From Ignavibacteria bacterium RIFOXYC2_FULL_35_21 (GTDB lineage Bacteria > Bacteroidota > Ignavibacteria > Kapaibacteriales > UBA2268): DNA of 64,000 bases. Shown here in pieces: positions 1 to 9,349 of the stretch. The position numbers were made by a program, and so were the translations under genes. The notes under the pieces were generated by a model. That model did not search any database. It saw nothing but the letters and a program-made list of their open reading frames with translations, and had not been told where the DNA came from. The first letter of the stretch is position 1; the number at the start of each line of letters is the position of its first letter. The stretch lies in assembly GCA_001804705.1 (NCBI GenBank), contig MHAY01000091.1, forward strand, positions 53,726 to 117,725. Direction: 5' to 3'.

Positions 1-1260
1 TTTAATGATTTTAAAGTAAGAAGATGTTGAATTTAATATTAATTGGACATAATAAAAACCAGCATTAAGATGTTTAATGTCTAACCCAATTGAACCACCA
101 TATTGCAATGATTGATTAAAGTCTTTTTCTAAAATTTTGTTCCCCAATAAATCAAATAATAATACTTTTAATTTGGGATAATTTAAATCCTTATTTATTC
201 TGATATTCAAAATATCTTTCACAGGGTTTGGGTATAAAAATATACTTTGATTGTTGTCGTTGTCATCTACTCCTGTATAGTCAGGAGGCGGTGTATCAGT
301 TAATTTATCCAATTGCCTCAAAGAAACATATTCAATAAATTCAAGCCTTTTTGCCGCACGATAACAGCTATCAACATTAGCCGGAATTTGGGCATAGTCA
401 ACTGTGAAAATAGGTTTGCCTGCATTTTGGAAATAGCTTAGGTTAGTTATATATTCAAGTGTTAACCCTGCATCCTCAGGTATATCCCCCAATTGTCCCA
501 GAGGGTCGGCATCACCATCGAACCAGATATTCTCCTGTGCTACGGCATCAATAATATTAAAGTATTTTTGAGATAAGCTGTCCGGTTCCCAATTCTCATT
601 ATATATAATTGCAGTAGCATTTTGAGGTATAACTAAAAAACCCGGCTTTTTTGTTCTGCAATATTGAGCGATTTCTTCAATAAACTTAATCATTTCATTT
701 CTTGAGTTCAGCCCATCTGCTGATGCTACATTCATAACAGGTTCAAATTCGAAAGCTTCTACCCAATCAAGATAAATACCATCATAACCGTCAGCCAGTA
801 TCATATCAATCATAGAAGTATCGGAACCGAACATTAAGTTTTTCCATTCCTGCCTCCAATACTTGACGGGAAAATTGCCATCCCACCCATCCGGGTCATT
901 AGCGACAATCCAATCAGGATTACCAACTCTCCAATCCTGCTTCCAGTAATAACGGTAATCTTCTACCTCTCCTATGTCAATATAGCAGACAACGATTTTA
1001 TTTTCACCATTCCAGCCTTTGCTGTTTTTAAGTTGGGTGATGTCCGCTGCATTGTCATAATTTTCCTTCCCGACAACAGTTCTCGGATTATCAATTACAA
1101 TAAGCTCGTATTTTGAATCTACAAGATTTTGTATGCTGTTGTTTTCATCCTGTGATTGAATCTGATATGCCCAAAACTTTACTTTGTTTAGTGATTGACA
1201 AAAGATGTTTGAATTGAAAAGAAATATCATACCCAAAGCATAAAGTAGTAACTTTTTCAT
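1..1260 (-). CDS. GH114-like secreted glycoside hydrolase with T9SS sorting domain (3' end outside window)
   Basis: An open frame runs from ATG at 1260 to the left edge with no stop, giving 420 residues. It starts with a signal peptide (MKKLLLYALGMIFLFNSNIF then CQS). The body resembles the endo-alpha-1,4-polygalactosaminidase / MJ1477-TM1410 family (GH114, COG2342): a motif YIDIGEVEDYRYYW near residue 95, then GYDGIYLDWVEAFEFEP, where the acidic residues are expected to be catalytic. The last ~80 residues look like a T9SS type A sorting domain (FLYPNPVKDILNIRIN, then GFYYVQLILN near the edge), so only a few residues should be missing. It is probably exported and acts on cell-surface or environmental galactosaminogalactan-like polymers; the substrate is inferred from the family only. 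Confidence 0.8.
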   Translation of the reverse strand, partial: MKKLLLYALGMIFLFNSNIFCQSLNKVKFWAYQIQSQDENNSIQNLVDSKYELIVIDNPRTVVGKENYDNAADITQLKNSKGWNGENKIVVCYIDIGEVEDYRYYWKQDWRVGNPDWIVANDPDGWDGNFPVKYWRQEWKNLMFGSDTSMIDMILADGYDGIYLDWVEAFEFEPVMNVASADGLNSRNEMIKFIEEIAQYCRTKKPGFLVIPQNATAIIYNENWEPDSLSQKYFNIIDAVAQENIWFDGDADPLGQLGDIPEDAGLTLEYITNLSYFQNAGKPIFTVDYAQIPANVDSCYRAAKRLEFIEYVSLRQLDKLTDTPPPDYTGVDDNDNNQSIFLYPNPVKDILNIRINKDLNYPKLKVLLFDLLGNKILEKDFNQSLQYGGSIGLDIKHLNAGFYYVQLILNSTSSYFKIIK

Positions 1261-1406
1261 AAATTCTCCGTCAATTATAATAATAAGATTTATTTTTAAA
1301 ATACAATTTCTATTTAAAAGTTTTGAAATCAAAGAGAAAATTACAAAATTTCAAGTAATTGTAAAATATAATGAAACTTCTGAAAAAATGAAATATTATG
1401 ATAGAT

Positions 1407-1477
1407 TGTCATTCCTGCGAAAGCAGGAATCCAGTTCTGGAGCAACATTATGGATACCCGCTTTCGCGGGTATGACA
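1407..1477. repeat. Double-hairpin dispersed repeat (TGTCAT ... ATGACA)
   Basis: Two hairpins face each other. The first is ATTCCTGC-gaaa-GCAGGAAT at 1411-1430. The second is ATACCCGC-tttc-GCGGGTAT at 1454-1473. The outer ends are TGTCAT and ATGACA, and the inner ends are ATCCA and TGGAT, so the whole unit is itself an inverted repeat. Related single and double units occur at 9391, 36679, 53173 and 63715. It lies in the 377-bp gap before the VWA gene; the rest of that gap is featureless AT-rich DNA. Confidence 0.75.
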
Positions 1478-1637
1478 TATAGAGAATATTTTTCAGATGT
1501 TTCATAATGTTATTAAGTTATATTTGAAATTCATATTTTTAGTAAATCACAGTTTTAAGTAATAGGGGTGTATTATATTCACATTTTCTGTAAATATAGT
1601 TCAAAAAGTAATTATAATATTATCAAATTTAACACTA

Positions 1638-3071
1638 GTGCTGATTTTAACTGCATGTCCGACTATTGTAGTCAATCAGCTTGAAAAGATGATACCTCAG
1701 GATTCAATACTAAACAAAGGATACAAACCTCTTTACCTAAGGACAACAATACCTATCGGAAAATTGATGAATAAGAAAGATTCGGTTAATTTTCAGGATT
1801 CAATAAAGAAATTAACCCCTATCATCAAACTTGAATTGCAGGAAATTGATTCTAAAGAATATCCCGAAAAAATTGAATTAAGAGCATCCGTTTATGATAC
1901 TACAGGTTTGTATATTACAGGACTTGCCCCACCCTACTTTTCATTAAGCGGGTATTATCGCGATTATTGGAACAAATTGACAGACTCGTGCAAAGAAAAT
2001 AAAAATGATATTAAGGAATTTGAAGTTACCGAAATAAGAGAAAGCACGAGCGAACCTTATGCAATATGCTTCGTACTCGACCACTCACCCTCGATGGGTG
2101 GCCAAAGAGCCGAGAGACTGCAACAGGCAGTAAAACTGGTTTGCAGTGCAATTAAAAAAGGAGATTATGTTTCTGTCGTTAAATTTTCCTCAAAAATGAC
2201 AATCGAAGTTCCACTTTCTAATAATAAGGAAGAATACCGAAGTAAAATTAAAACCGACGGATTAAAAGGTAATTATGGTAATGGTACCGCAATGTACGAA
2301 GGTGTTATGACAGGAATAAAAGAAGTTCAAAAAGCAGAAAATAACTATAAGAAAATAATAATTTTATTCAGCGATGGCGGGGATAACCGTTGGAAAGGCA
2401 AGACAGATCCTGTATTTAAATCGGCAAAGGATAACGGCGTTAAAATCTATACAATTGCATATGGCTTGACCGAAGAAGAACCTCTCAGAAAATTATCGGA
2501 ATTTACAGGAGGCAGGTTTTTCAGGATTTATTCGAGCAAAGAATTTCCTTATGTTTTCAAGAGCATCTATTTCACACTTAATAATTATTATAAAATTACA
2601 TATAAGCCCCCGGAATGTGCAGGCCTGCATAAAGTAAGGGTTCATCTTAACCTCAAAGAATTGACCGGGCAGGAATTGTTTTCTGACGGAACTTATGATA
2701 AATCCATATTTACAAATCTTGACCCAATAGGAACAATAACTTTGGTCAACATAGAGTTCGATTTCGGAAAATCAACAATTAAGCCTGAATCAATGACTTT
2801 GATTGAACAAATGGCAAGTGAATTGAAGGAACATGAAGCCATAAAAGTAAAAATTTCGGGCCACACAGATGATGTCGGTACCGATGAATTTAATATGAAT
2901 TTGTCATTGGAGAGGGCAAAATCTGTTAAGGCTGAATTGGTCAAGTATGGTATATCTCCAAAGAGACTTACTATTGAAGGGCTGGGTGAATCGAGGCCTC
3001 TTGTTGCTAACGACAGCGAAGAAAACAGAAGAAAGAACCGCAGAACCGAATTAACAATTATTGAGAGATAA
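1638..3071 (+). CDS. VWA-OmpA fusion lipoprotein (start uncertain)
   Basis: 477 residues from a GTG at 1638. A lipobox (LTAC) lies only six residues after this start, and the frame upstream is open back to 1566 and encodes a hydrophobic stretch headed by a lysine (QKVIIILSNLTLVL). The true start is therefore probably upstream at a non-ATG codon such as ATT 1572, ATA 1575 or ATA 1596. The middle is a von Willebrand A domain with the MIDAS motif D148-H-S-P-S152. The C-terminal ~115 residues are an OmpA peptidoglycan-binding domain (IEFDFGKSTIKP, then GHTDDVGT and NLSLERAKSVK). It likely anchors to peptidoglycan from the outer membrane and presents a metal-dependent adhesion domain. It overlaps the next gene by 1 bp (TAATG), so the two are probably co-translated. 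Confidence 0.8.
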   Translation: MLILTACPTIVVNQLEKMIPQDSILNKGYKPLYLRTTIPIGKLMNKKDSVNFQDSIKKLTPIIKLELQEIDSKEYPEKIELRASVYDTTGLYITGLAPPYFSLSGYYRDYWNKLTDSCKENKNDIKEFEVTEIRESTSEPYAICFVLDHSPSMGGQRAERLQQAVKLVCSAIKKGDYVSVVKFSSKMTIEVPLSNNKEEYRSKIKTDGLKGNYGNGTAMYEGVMTGIKEVQKAENNYKKIIILFSDGGDNRWKGKTDPVFKSAKDNGVKIYTIAYGLTEEEPLRKLSEFTGGRFFRIYSSKEFPYVFKSIYFTLNNYYKITYKPPECAGLHKVRVHLNLKELTGQELFSDGTYDKSIFTNLDPIGTITLVNIEFDFGKSTIKPESMTLIEQMASELKEHEAIKVKISGHTDDVGTDEFNMNLSLERAKSVKAELVKYGISPKRLTIEGLGESRPLVANDSEENRRKNRRTELTIIER

Positions 3072-3814
3072 TGATGTTAAAATCTATTACTTTAATATTT
3101 TTCTTCGTATTGGCAATAACACATTATTCGCAGTCTCAAATTAAAGCAGATACCTCAAGAGGAGAAGTCGGGGATGAGATTTTAATTAATATAATCATTC
3201 CTGATTCAATCACTGCAACTGGAATAAATAGTTTAAATGGAAAAATTTTAATAACTAATCCGACTGTATTTTACCCTGATTCAATCAGCAATGCAAGTGA
3301 TTATTTTTTAATAAAGGATGATGTATTTAATAACAATGATAATGTATGGAATTTTGAAATTGAATTTGAAAAAGGCTTGGATTCTAGCGGGGAAATTAAT
3401 ATCCATTTATATGGTGAAGCTCTTGCAGGTACGGATTCCATTTGTATATTAAAATTCAGAAATGTAAAATTAAATGACATTGATATAAATGATTTTGATG
3501 CGGTTGTTATTACGCATACAAGCGGGACACCACTACCTTATATTAGATTTGCCAAGTTGGTAAATTACTACTCAAATAATGAAGAAAGCTTTCCTTCGAT
3601 ATGGCATTACTTGATTGACAAACCTTCGATTGTTGAATTTTATTTAATTGATGTAAGAGGAAAAGAGACTTTCCTTGTCAATCTCGGAGAACAATCAGAA
3701 GGGATTCATGAATATATTTTTACACTTGAAATGGGATTTTCATCAGGATTATACTTGATGAAATTAAAAACTAATACAGGTGAATCGGTAGTTCCATTTA
3801 TTATATCTAAATGA
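3071..3814 (+). CDS. Secreted protein with T9SS C-terminal domain
   Basis: 247 residues with an N-terminal signal peptide (FFFVLAITHYSQSQ). The middle is beta-rich and resembles cohesin/Ig-like folds: 'GEVGDEILINIIIPDS' is typical of a cohesin-type N-terminal strand, but I would not name a family. The end (IVEFYLIDVRGKETFL, then GLYLMKLKTNTGE) is a T9SS sorting domain. It starts inside the stop codon of the VWA-OmpA gene and overlaps the following gene by 4 bp (ATGA), so these three genes form one unit and the products may assemble at the cell surface. Confidence 0.7.
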   Translation: MMLKSITLIFFFVLAITHYSQSQIKADTSRGEVGDEILINIIIPDSITATGINSLNGKILITNPTVFYPDSISNASDYFLIKDDVFNNNDNVWNFEIEFEKGLDSSGEINIHLYGEALAGTDSICILKFRNVKLNDIDINDFDAVVITHTSGTPLPYIRFAKLVNYYSNNEESFPSIWHYLIDKPSIVEFYLIDVRGKETFLVNLGEQSEGIHEYIFTLEMGFSSGLYLMKLKTNTGESVVPFIISK

Positions 3815-4794
3815 AATGTATGAATCAAAAACTGATTTTCATATTATTAATCATTTTCTTATTTACTAATTCTTGTTTAGTATATGCTCAGGAAGATTTA
3901 CCACCTGATTCTACAATAAACCTGGAAGAATTAAATCCCGACGAATTTGTTTATACTCCTGATTATGAAATCAAAGCTTCTTATGGTTGGTTCCCTGTCC
4001 CCGTTGATAATTATTTTAATTTATCATTAGAATGGATGGGGGGAGATATTTCTGACCTTGCCTCGTGGATAAGTCCGTCAGGATTTGTTAAAACAAAATT
4101 TCCTTACACGGGGAACAATCCTCTTTCAGGCGATGAAAGAGAAATCATGCGCGCAAATGAAAATTTAGAGGTAGAGGATGAAGAATATCCTGAAACCGAT
4201 AATTTGGGCATTGGATTTCATGCTATATTCAATATTAAATTACCATTAATATTTCGGATTCATACAACACTATCATTCAACGAAGGAATGCTCTTTTCAC
4301 TTGATGAAACAAAGAGCTATCTGAATTATAATGGCAATAAAAATCCTTTCAAAGAAGCAAGCATTGTCTATCAGGATGAAATCATGTTGAACGCAGGGAT
4401 TGATTGCCTCATACCTTTTTATGGGGCATTTGCAAAGCTTGAAGTTCCGATACAAACTTATTATTACCTGTCATTCGGTATAAATTTCGGATATACAATT
4501 TCAAGTCTTACGACACAATACTCACAAATCGTGGATGCAAAAGATTTTCTCAGGTATAATAACGGGCAGGACACAGTTCATTTAATAACAGAAAGAACAC
4601 TTAGCGATTTGAATTATTCCCGCTATCATGCGAACATTGGATTAGGATTTGAATTTGATATTGCAAGGATTGGTTTTGGTATGGAATTTTATGTTTCAGT
4701 GCCACTCAATTCGGTTGTTAAGGATGCACTTTGGAAACAGTACGTCTATGGATTGAAAACGAATATCAATTTCATGGGATTATTTGATTTGTAA
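3811..4794 (+). CDS. Outer-membrane-like protein of unknown function
   Basis: 327 residues with a signal peptide (LIFILLIIFLFTNSCLVYAQ). ATG at 3820 is an alternative start and gives a more usual signal peptide. The sequence has alternating aromatic/polar strands and many glycines (IGFHAIFNIKLPLIFRIH, then YYYLSFGINFGYTIS), ending in FMGLFDL, which suggests a beta-barrel in the outer membrane. I do not recognise a named family. It is third in a tightly overlapping unit after the VWA-OmpA lipoprotein and a T9SS cargo, which suggests an outer-membrane partner for those proteins. Confidence 0.6.
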   Translation: MKCMNQKLIFILLIIFLFTNSCLVYAQEDLPPDSTINLEELNPDEFVYTPDYEIKASYGWFPVPVDNYFNLSLEWMGGDISDLASWISPSGFVKTKFPYTGNNPLSGDEREIMRANENLEVEDEEYPETDNLGIGFHAIFNIKLPLIFRIHTTLSFNEGMLFSLDETKSYLNYNGNKNPFKEASIVYQDEIMLNAGIDCLIPFYGAFAKLEVPIQTYYYLSFGINFGYTISSLTTQYSQIVDAKDFLRYNNGQDTVHLITERTLSDLNYSRYHANIGLGFEFDIARIGFGMEFYVSVPLNSVVKDALWKQYVYGLKTNINFMGLFDL

Positions 4795-4798
4795 AAAA

Positions 4799-4842
4799 AA
4801 TCCCCCTGAATCCCCCTGAATCCCCCTTTTGCAAAGGGGAAA
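4799..4842. repeat. CCCCCTGAAT repeat run with terminal hairpin
   Basis: Three successive copies of a TCCCCCTGAA-type word begin just after the stop at 4794 and end in the hairpin CCCCTTT-tgc-AAAGGGG (4823-4839). Similar arrays lie at 9446-9531 and, inverted, near 63773-63802. It may act as a transcription stop, but the run of T expected after a classical terminator is absent. Confidence 0.7.
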
Positions 4843-5006
4843 ATTGGTTATATGAAGCCAAAAAGATGCAGATTTGTGCATCCGGAGCAGATTTGACACT
4901 GTTTTTATTTTTTCAATTTTGCATAAGGAAGAAAAGAAACATCAAGGGAACCATTTATGCCAAAGAACAATGGACAAAAATAAGGTTAATAGGATGGTAG
5001 AACAAG

Positions 5007-5038
5007 AAAACCATTTTAAAAAATTTTAAAATGGTTTT
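5007..5038. terminator. Bidirectional AT-rich hairpin between convergent genes
   Basis: AAAACCATTTTAAA (5007-5020) pairs with TTTAAAATGGTTTT (5025-5038), leaving a short loop and A/T tracts on both sides. It sits in the 282-bp gap between the genes ending at 4794 (plus) and 5077 (minus), so it could stop transcription in both directions. Confidence 0.6.
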
Positions 5039-5076
5039 AAAAATAAAATAATTTCCTTATCAACTATGATATTTTT

Positions 5077-7803
5077 TTATTTTAATTTAAATGACCTCCA
5101 AAAAAATGGTTTCAATGGGATACTGGCATCTGTAGAGGGATTCTGTTCCATATAATGCAATTTATTCGCTTGTAGAGATACATTTTCTTTTATATAATCC
5201 GAAAGTTCACCATAATTAATATCACCTTTTGAATCCTTAATCTTTTTAAGCAAGTAATAAGTAAATAAACCGTGTTGTTTATCATCATAAGGTAATGCTT
5301 TTTGAGAACCACTTACTGCATTAAATACTATTATATTACCAAATAATGTATTTGGCTTGGGTTGTACTCTCACACCTCTTGAAGCAATTAAACCTTTACT
5401 AAAACAAGCGTCAATAAATGCAGTAACTCTTATTGGCGAGTTCTCTGTTAGATCCTTATATAATTGAGATAATTGAATGCCATCATAAATATTAGCTTCA
5501 CTTACATCAATTGGCAAAATGTAACTCTCATTATTATTTGTAAAATCAGGTGCACCATGACCTACATAATAAAATAATAATTTTACTTCTTCATCTTGTT
5601 TATACAATGGAATATTTGAAAAATTTCTAATTTCTTGCTTCATCTTAGTACTAATTTCATTTCTTAATAAACTTATATTTTCTACCGGAATACCTAATGT
5701 ATTAATACAATATTTTCGAAATAGTTCAGCATCTTTAATAGCATATGTTACGTTATCTTCGGTGCTTAAATTTTTTTGATGGATGGTATAATCTTCATTA
5801 CCTATTATGAGTGCATAAGTATTCGTTTGCTTAATGTTTGTTAAAGGAATCTCAGTATCAATATCTGATTCTTTTGGTGTTTCTGGGTAAGGTATAAGAG
5901 TAGGACCTACTGTAACAGATTCACTAGGTTTTATATTTAATGAGCTAACATCCCAAATATTCAAAAAGTCATCAAACTCAGCTGCTAAATATTTACCATT
6001 AGGGCTGAACCTAATTTTTTTAATATTTCCATCCCCTTTAAAAGAAATAATTTTTTTATTATTTGTCAAGTTAAAAATGATAATTTCATTACCGCGTACC
6101 TTAACACGTCCGTCTAAAGAAGAGATAACAAGATATTTACCATCAGGGCTTATATCAATTGAAGTATTATTTTCATATTCAGTTTTAATAACATTAACTA
6201 TTTGTTGATTTGATATTCTCCATAAATTAATCTCATTTGAATAATTTGAACTGTTTATAATGAAATTACCATCTGGAGTAAACTTTACATCGCTCGGATA
6301 ATTAGATGATTTAAATGTTCTATAAACGTTTAAATTAGGTAAATCAAGTAATTTTATATCTTTATCACAAGCCAATACGATATGATTTGTTACTGAATTT
6401 ATATCAATATTATAAACACTACTTTTAATATTACTATTAATTAATTGTCCATTTTCAATATCCTTAATGTAAAATCCATTCTTAAAACCAACATTTATAT
6501 ATTTCCCATTATTTGAACATGAAATGACATTTATTTTATCCCACCATGATTCAAAACTAATAATTTGGTTTATGAAAGAAGCTTTATTAGCATCCCATCT
6601 ATTTAAAATATGTCGTTTGGTTGCACTATAAATAGATTTACCATCAGAACTAAAACATACAGCTATTGGACTATAAGTAGTTTCAAAAAGTGTATATAAT
6701 ATTTCACCATTTGTTATATTCCACAACTTAATAGTTTTATCTTCTGAACTAGTAACAATATATTTACTATCTGGGCTAATATCAAAAGAGGTCAATTCGG
6801 GTTGATTTAATATTCTTGGATTTTGAAATATATTCACATTTATATTATTATCATCATCAGTTTTGTTTTTATTTTTTTCAGATATTTGCTCATCTTTTTC
6901 TTTAAAAAGTTGCCCATAAGCCCCATATTTACCATCTTTATAGTAATATTTAAATTGGATTGCAGACCATCTTTCATTTGTTAAAATAATTTTTCCGTTA
7001 TTCAAACATTTATCTTTACCATATTCAATTAATTCTTCTAATTCTGCTGACACATCAGATTGTTTAATTAATTTTAAATTACCACCACAGCGCAAGGTGG
7101 GATATGATATTGTTATTTGTTTTTCATTTATAATTTTTATTTCAATATCCCATTTACTATTATTATTGATTTGGGTTCCTGTACCTTTCCAAGTTCCACT
7201 ATTATTTTCAATGAAATTAGCAGATGAAGATTTCCCAACTTTTGTAGGAGTGTTTTGATTTGTTGTGTTAACCATAGTATTATTTAATTTTTGAGCATAT
7301 ATACTATTAACTTCGCAAATAGTTCTTTTATTTCCCATACTTTCCGAAATGTATCTTGGTTTACCATAATCAGAACGTATATATTTCAAATTATTATCAA
7401 CTACATTGAGCCAATCTATTTCATCGCCAGTTTTTACAATACCATCCCCATAAAAAATTAATTTAAATAAAATGGAAAATATTATTGATCCAGACATTCC
7501 AACTATCGAAGAAACTATAGGGGAGTTTTCCATCTGACCCTGGTCATTTTGCATTTTATACCACGGATTAAAATAACTATAAGTTCCAATAGCTACTGTC
7601 ATTCCTCCAAACAGTAGCCAACCAGTACCATTTAAATTATTTTCATATTTTGGATTTTTAAATTCTATACTATCATTTTTTTCATATTTAGTATCATATA
7701 AAGGTTTATAAGTATAACAAGATAAAAAATTAAATAATAAGAAAATCAATATAAAATATGAAATATTTTTTATGATTATATTGTTTGTAATAATCTTAAA
7801 CAT
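5077..7803 (-). CDS. WD40-like/caspase (C14) lipoprotein
   Basis: 908 residues. The N terminus carries a lipoprotein signal with lipobox FLSC (C29), followed by two hydrophobic segments at about 59-78 and 93-117. Residues ~330-650 contain WD40-type repeats (for example FDISPDSKYIVTSSEDKTI and FSPNGKYLAAEFD). Residues ~663-830 form a caspase-like peptidase domain with an intact dyad: His749 in YYVGHG and Cys800 in FIDACFS. Such proteins cleave after specific residues in eukaryotic relatives; the bacterial substrate is unknown. It is last in an operon with an exported DUF4384-like protein (7-bp gap) and an LPP20-like lipoprotein. A membrane-tethered propeller fused to a protease suggests a sensor or scaffold that triggers proteolysis, which is inference. 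Confidence 0.82.
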   Translation of the reverse strand: MFKIITNNIIIKNISYFILIFLLFNFLSCYTYKPLYDTKYEKNDSIEFKNPKYENNLNGTGWLLFGGMTVAIGTYSYFNPWYKMQNDQGQMENSPIVSSIVGMSGSIIFSILFKLIFYGDGIVKTGDEIDWLNVVDNNLKYIRSDYGKPRYISESMGNKRTICEVNSIYAQKLNNTMVNTTNQNTPTKVGKSSSANFIENNSGTWKGTGTQINNNSKWDIEIKIINEKQITISYPTLRCGGNLKLIKQSDVSAELEELIEYGKDKCLNNGKIILTNERWSAIQFKYYYKDGKYGAYGQLFKEKDEQISEKNKNKTDDDNNINVNIFQNPRILNQPELTSFDISPDSKYIVTSSEDKTIKLWNITNGEILYTLFETTYSPIAVCFSSDGKSIYSATKRHILNRWDANKASFINQIISFESWWDKINVISCSNNGKYINVGFKNGFYIKDIENGQLINSNIKSSVYNIDINSVTNHIVLACDKDIKLLDLPNLNVYRTFKSSNYPSDVKFTPDGNFIINSSNYSNEINLWRISNQQIVNVIKTEYENNTSIDISPDGKYLVISSLDGRVKVRGNEIIIFNLTNNKKIISFKGDGNIKKIRFSPNGKYLAAEFDDFLNIWDVSSLNIKPSESVTVGPTLIPYPETPKESDIDTEIPLTNIKQTNTYALIIGNEDYTIHQKNLSTEDNVTYAIKDAELFRKYCINTLGIPVENISLLRNEISTKMKQEIRNFSNIPLYKQDEEVKLLFYYVGHGAPDFTNNNESYILPIDVSEANIYDGIQLSQLYKDLTENSPIRVTAFIDACFSKGLIASRGVRVQPKPNTLFGNIIVFNAVSGSQKALPYDDKQHGLFTYYLLKKIKDSKGDINYGELSDYIKENVSLQANKLHYMEQNPSTDASIPLKPFFWRSFKLK

Positions 7804-7810
7804 AATGATT

Positions 7811-8644
7811 CTATTTCTTTATTATAAATTGAAAATATTTTACTTCTCTTTGATCTGGTGGAATTGAATAGATCCATTTTAATATATTTTTTATATTAAC
7901 ATTTTCAATAAATGGTAAATATTGTTTAGTAAACACAATCACAATATAATTATTTTCATCTTCAGAAAGTACTTCTAAAGTATATCCTGTTTCATTTCTA
8001 TTATTACCAATAAATTCCTTAACTGGGAAATTACATAATTGATTTTTTTTGAATAAATGTTCTTCTTCATCATTTAAAAATGTATCAATTTTATTTTGGA
8101 ATGGATAAAGTAATATGCAATTTGAATCATTAAAATTAAAAATTTTTAGATAGCCATTTTGGGATGGTTCAATTGAAAAATTCAGAACGTCTCCATCTTG
8201 ATATATCTTTTTAATTCCATCTACCTTAAAATTAAAAGAAGGGTCTTTTTTTGTATTATATTTGATAACTTTTGCATCTATTTCAACTTCACAAATCCAA
8301 TTATCATTTTTGTCAATATATTTAACTTCATTTACTACATCATAATCGAATATCGCTCCATTTATTTCAACAGTTGATATTTCATTAAAAATTTGATAAA
8401 AATTTTGGTCATCTTGATTGGTAATTAAAATACCTGATACCGAAATTTGCTCGGTTATTTTGGCTTTTCTTAGAGCTTCTTTTTCTGCTTCAATTATAGC
8501 TCTAGACTTAGCTTCTTCAGGTGATATGTTCTTTATCTCACAGAAACCTTTAACATTTTTTACTTCAATTATTTCTTTACATGGAATTTTAATAGAAGTA
8601 ATCATAAAGAATAATAAAGAAATGATTATTCTTAATCTTACCAT
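7811..8644 (-). CDS. Exported LPP20/DUF4384-like protein
   Basis: 277 residues with a signal peptide (IIISLLFFMITSIKIPC). The N-terminal half (SPEEAKSRAIIEAEKEALRK) resembles the LPP20/flagellar-T-protein N-terminal fold. The C-terminal half (DGDVLNFSIEPSQNGYLKIF, then CILLYPF and IVIVFTKQYLPF) resembles DUF4384, a beta-sandwich domain that in many genomes accompanies caspase-like and Ser/Thr kinase proteins. It lies between the LPP20 lipoprotein (18 bp upstream) and the caspase gene (7 bp downstream), so all three are probably one transcript. Its function is unknown; a periplasmic adaptor for the caspase is a guess from context. Confidence 0.65.
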   Translation of the reverse strand: MVRLRIIISLLFFMITSIKIPCKEIIEVKNVKGFCEIKNISPEEAKSRAIIEAEKEALRKAKITEQISVSGILITNQDDQNFYQIFNEISTVEINGAIFDYDVVNEVKYIDKNDNWICEVEIDAKVIKYNTKKDPSFNFKVDGIKKIYQDGDVLNFSIEPSQNGYLKIFNFNDSNCILLYPFQNKIDTFLNDEEEHLFKKNQLCNFPVKEFIGNNRNETGYTLEVLSEDENNYIVIVFTKQYLPFIENVNIKNILKWIYSIPPDQREVKYFQFIIKK

Positions 8645-8662
8645 AAGAATACCTTTGAAAAT

Positions 8663-9229
8663 CTATTTTTCTAATTTTTTTAATTCTTCATTAAATATTT
8701 TTTCAAATTGATTCATATCATAATCAATCCTAAGTCTTTGATTATTAGATATCTTATTATTGATTCCACTAAGTATTGTATCTTTTGCAACCTCGATTGC
8801 AATCCAATATGTGTAGCTGCCATCTTTTTCTTTATATGTTTTTTCGCCAATTGTTTTAATGTCGACTAATTCTTGTTCAATGACCTCTCTTGATAACTCT
8901 TCAAATTTATTTTCATATTCTTGTTTATTGGCAATAGACCTTTGATTAGTATATTGATTATTCACTACTTTAATCAATGTGTTTATTTTCCCAGCTAATT
9001 CAGCTTTTGAATTTTGTAAAGCAATTTTTTTTGCAGTTGCAAGATCCGGACTTTTTCCAGAATGATGTGCTCTGAAATATTTTTCATCACTTTGATAAAT
9101 CTTATCATTGAAAGGATTTTCAAACTCAATTGCTCCAGTAGTACCAGTATATGTTTTTGTTGAAGAGCAGGAATAAAATAAAAGTAATGAAAGTATAATA
9201 AGAGAACCGTTTAAATATTTGTTCTTCAT
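8663..9229 (-). CDS. LPP20 family lipoprotein
   Basis: 188 residues with a lipoprotein signal ending in lipobox FYSC (C20-C21 region of ILSLLLFYSCSS). The body contains the LPP20-like stretch DLATAKKIALQNSKAELAGK and ends YWIAIEVAKDTIL, typical of the small lipoprotein family named after Helicobacter LPP20. It is first in the minus-strand operon with the DUF4384-like and caspase genes. The family has no defined biochemical role; an outer-membrane or periplasmic anchor for its neighbours is plausible. Confidence 0.7.
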   Translation of the reverse strand: MKNKYLNGSLIILSLLLFYSCSSTKTYTGTTGAIEFENPFNDKIYQSDEKYFRAHHSGKSPDLATAKKIALQNSKAELAGKINTLIKVVNNQYTNQRSIANKQEYENKFEELSREVIEQELVDIKTIGEKTYKEKDGSYTYWIAIEVAKDTILSGINNKISNNQRLRIDYDMNQFEKIFNEELKKLEK

Positions 9230-9349
9230 AAATCACCTTATTAAATTAATACAATTTTAAATTATTAATACCTAATAGATGTTATATGTATCAAAAATAT
9301 TACTATATTTCCAAAAAAGCAAGGAATTGTTTTATTTACACCTACCCAG

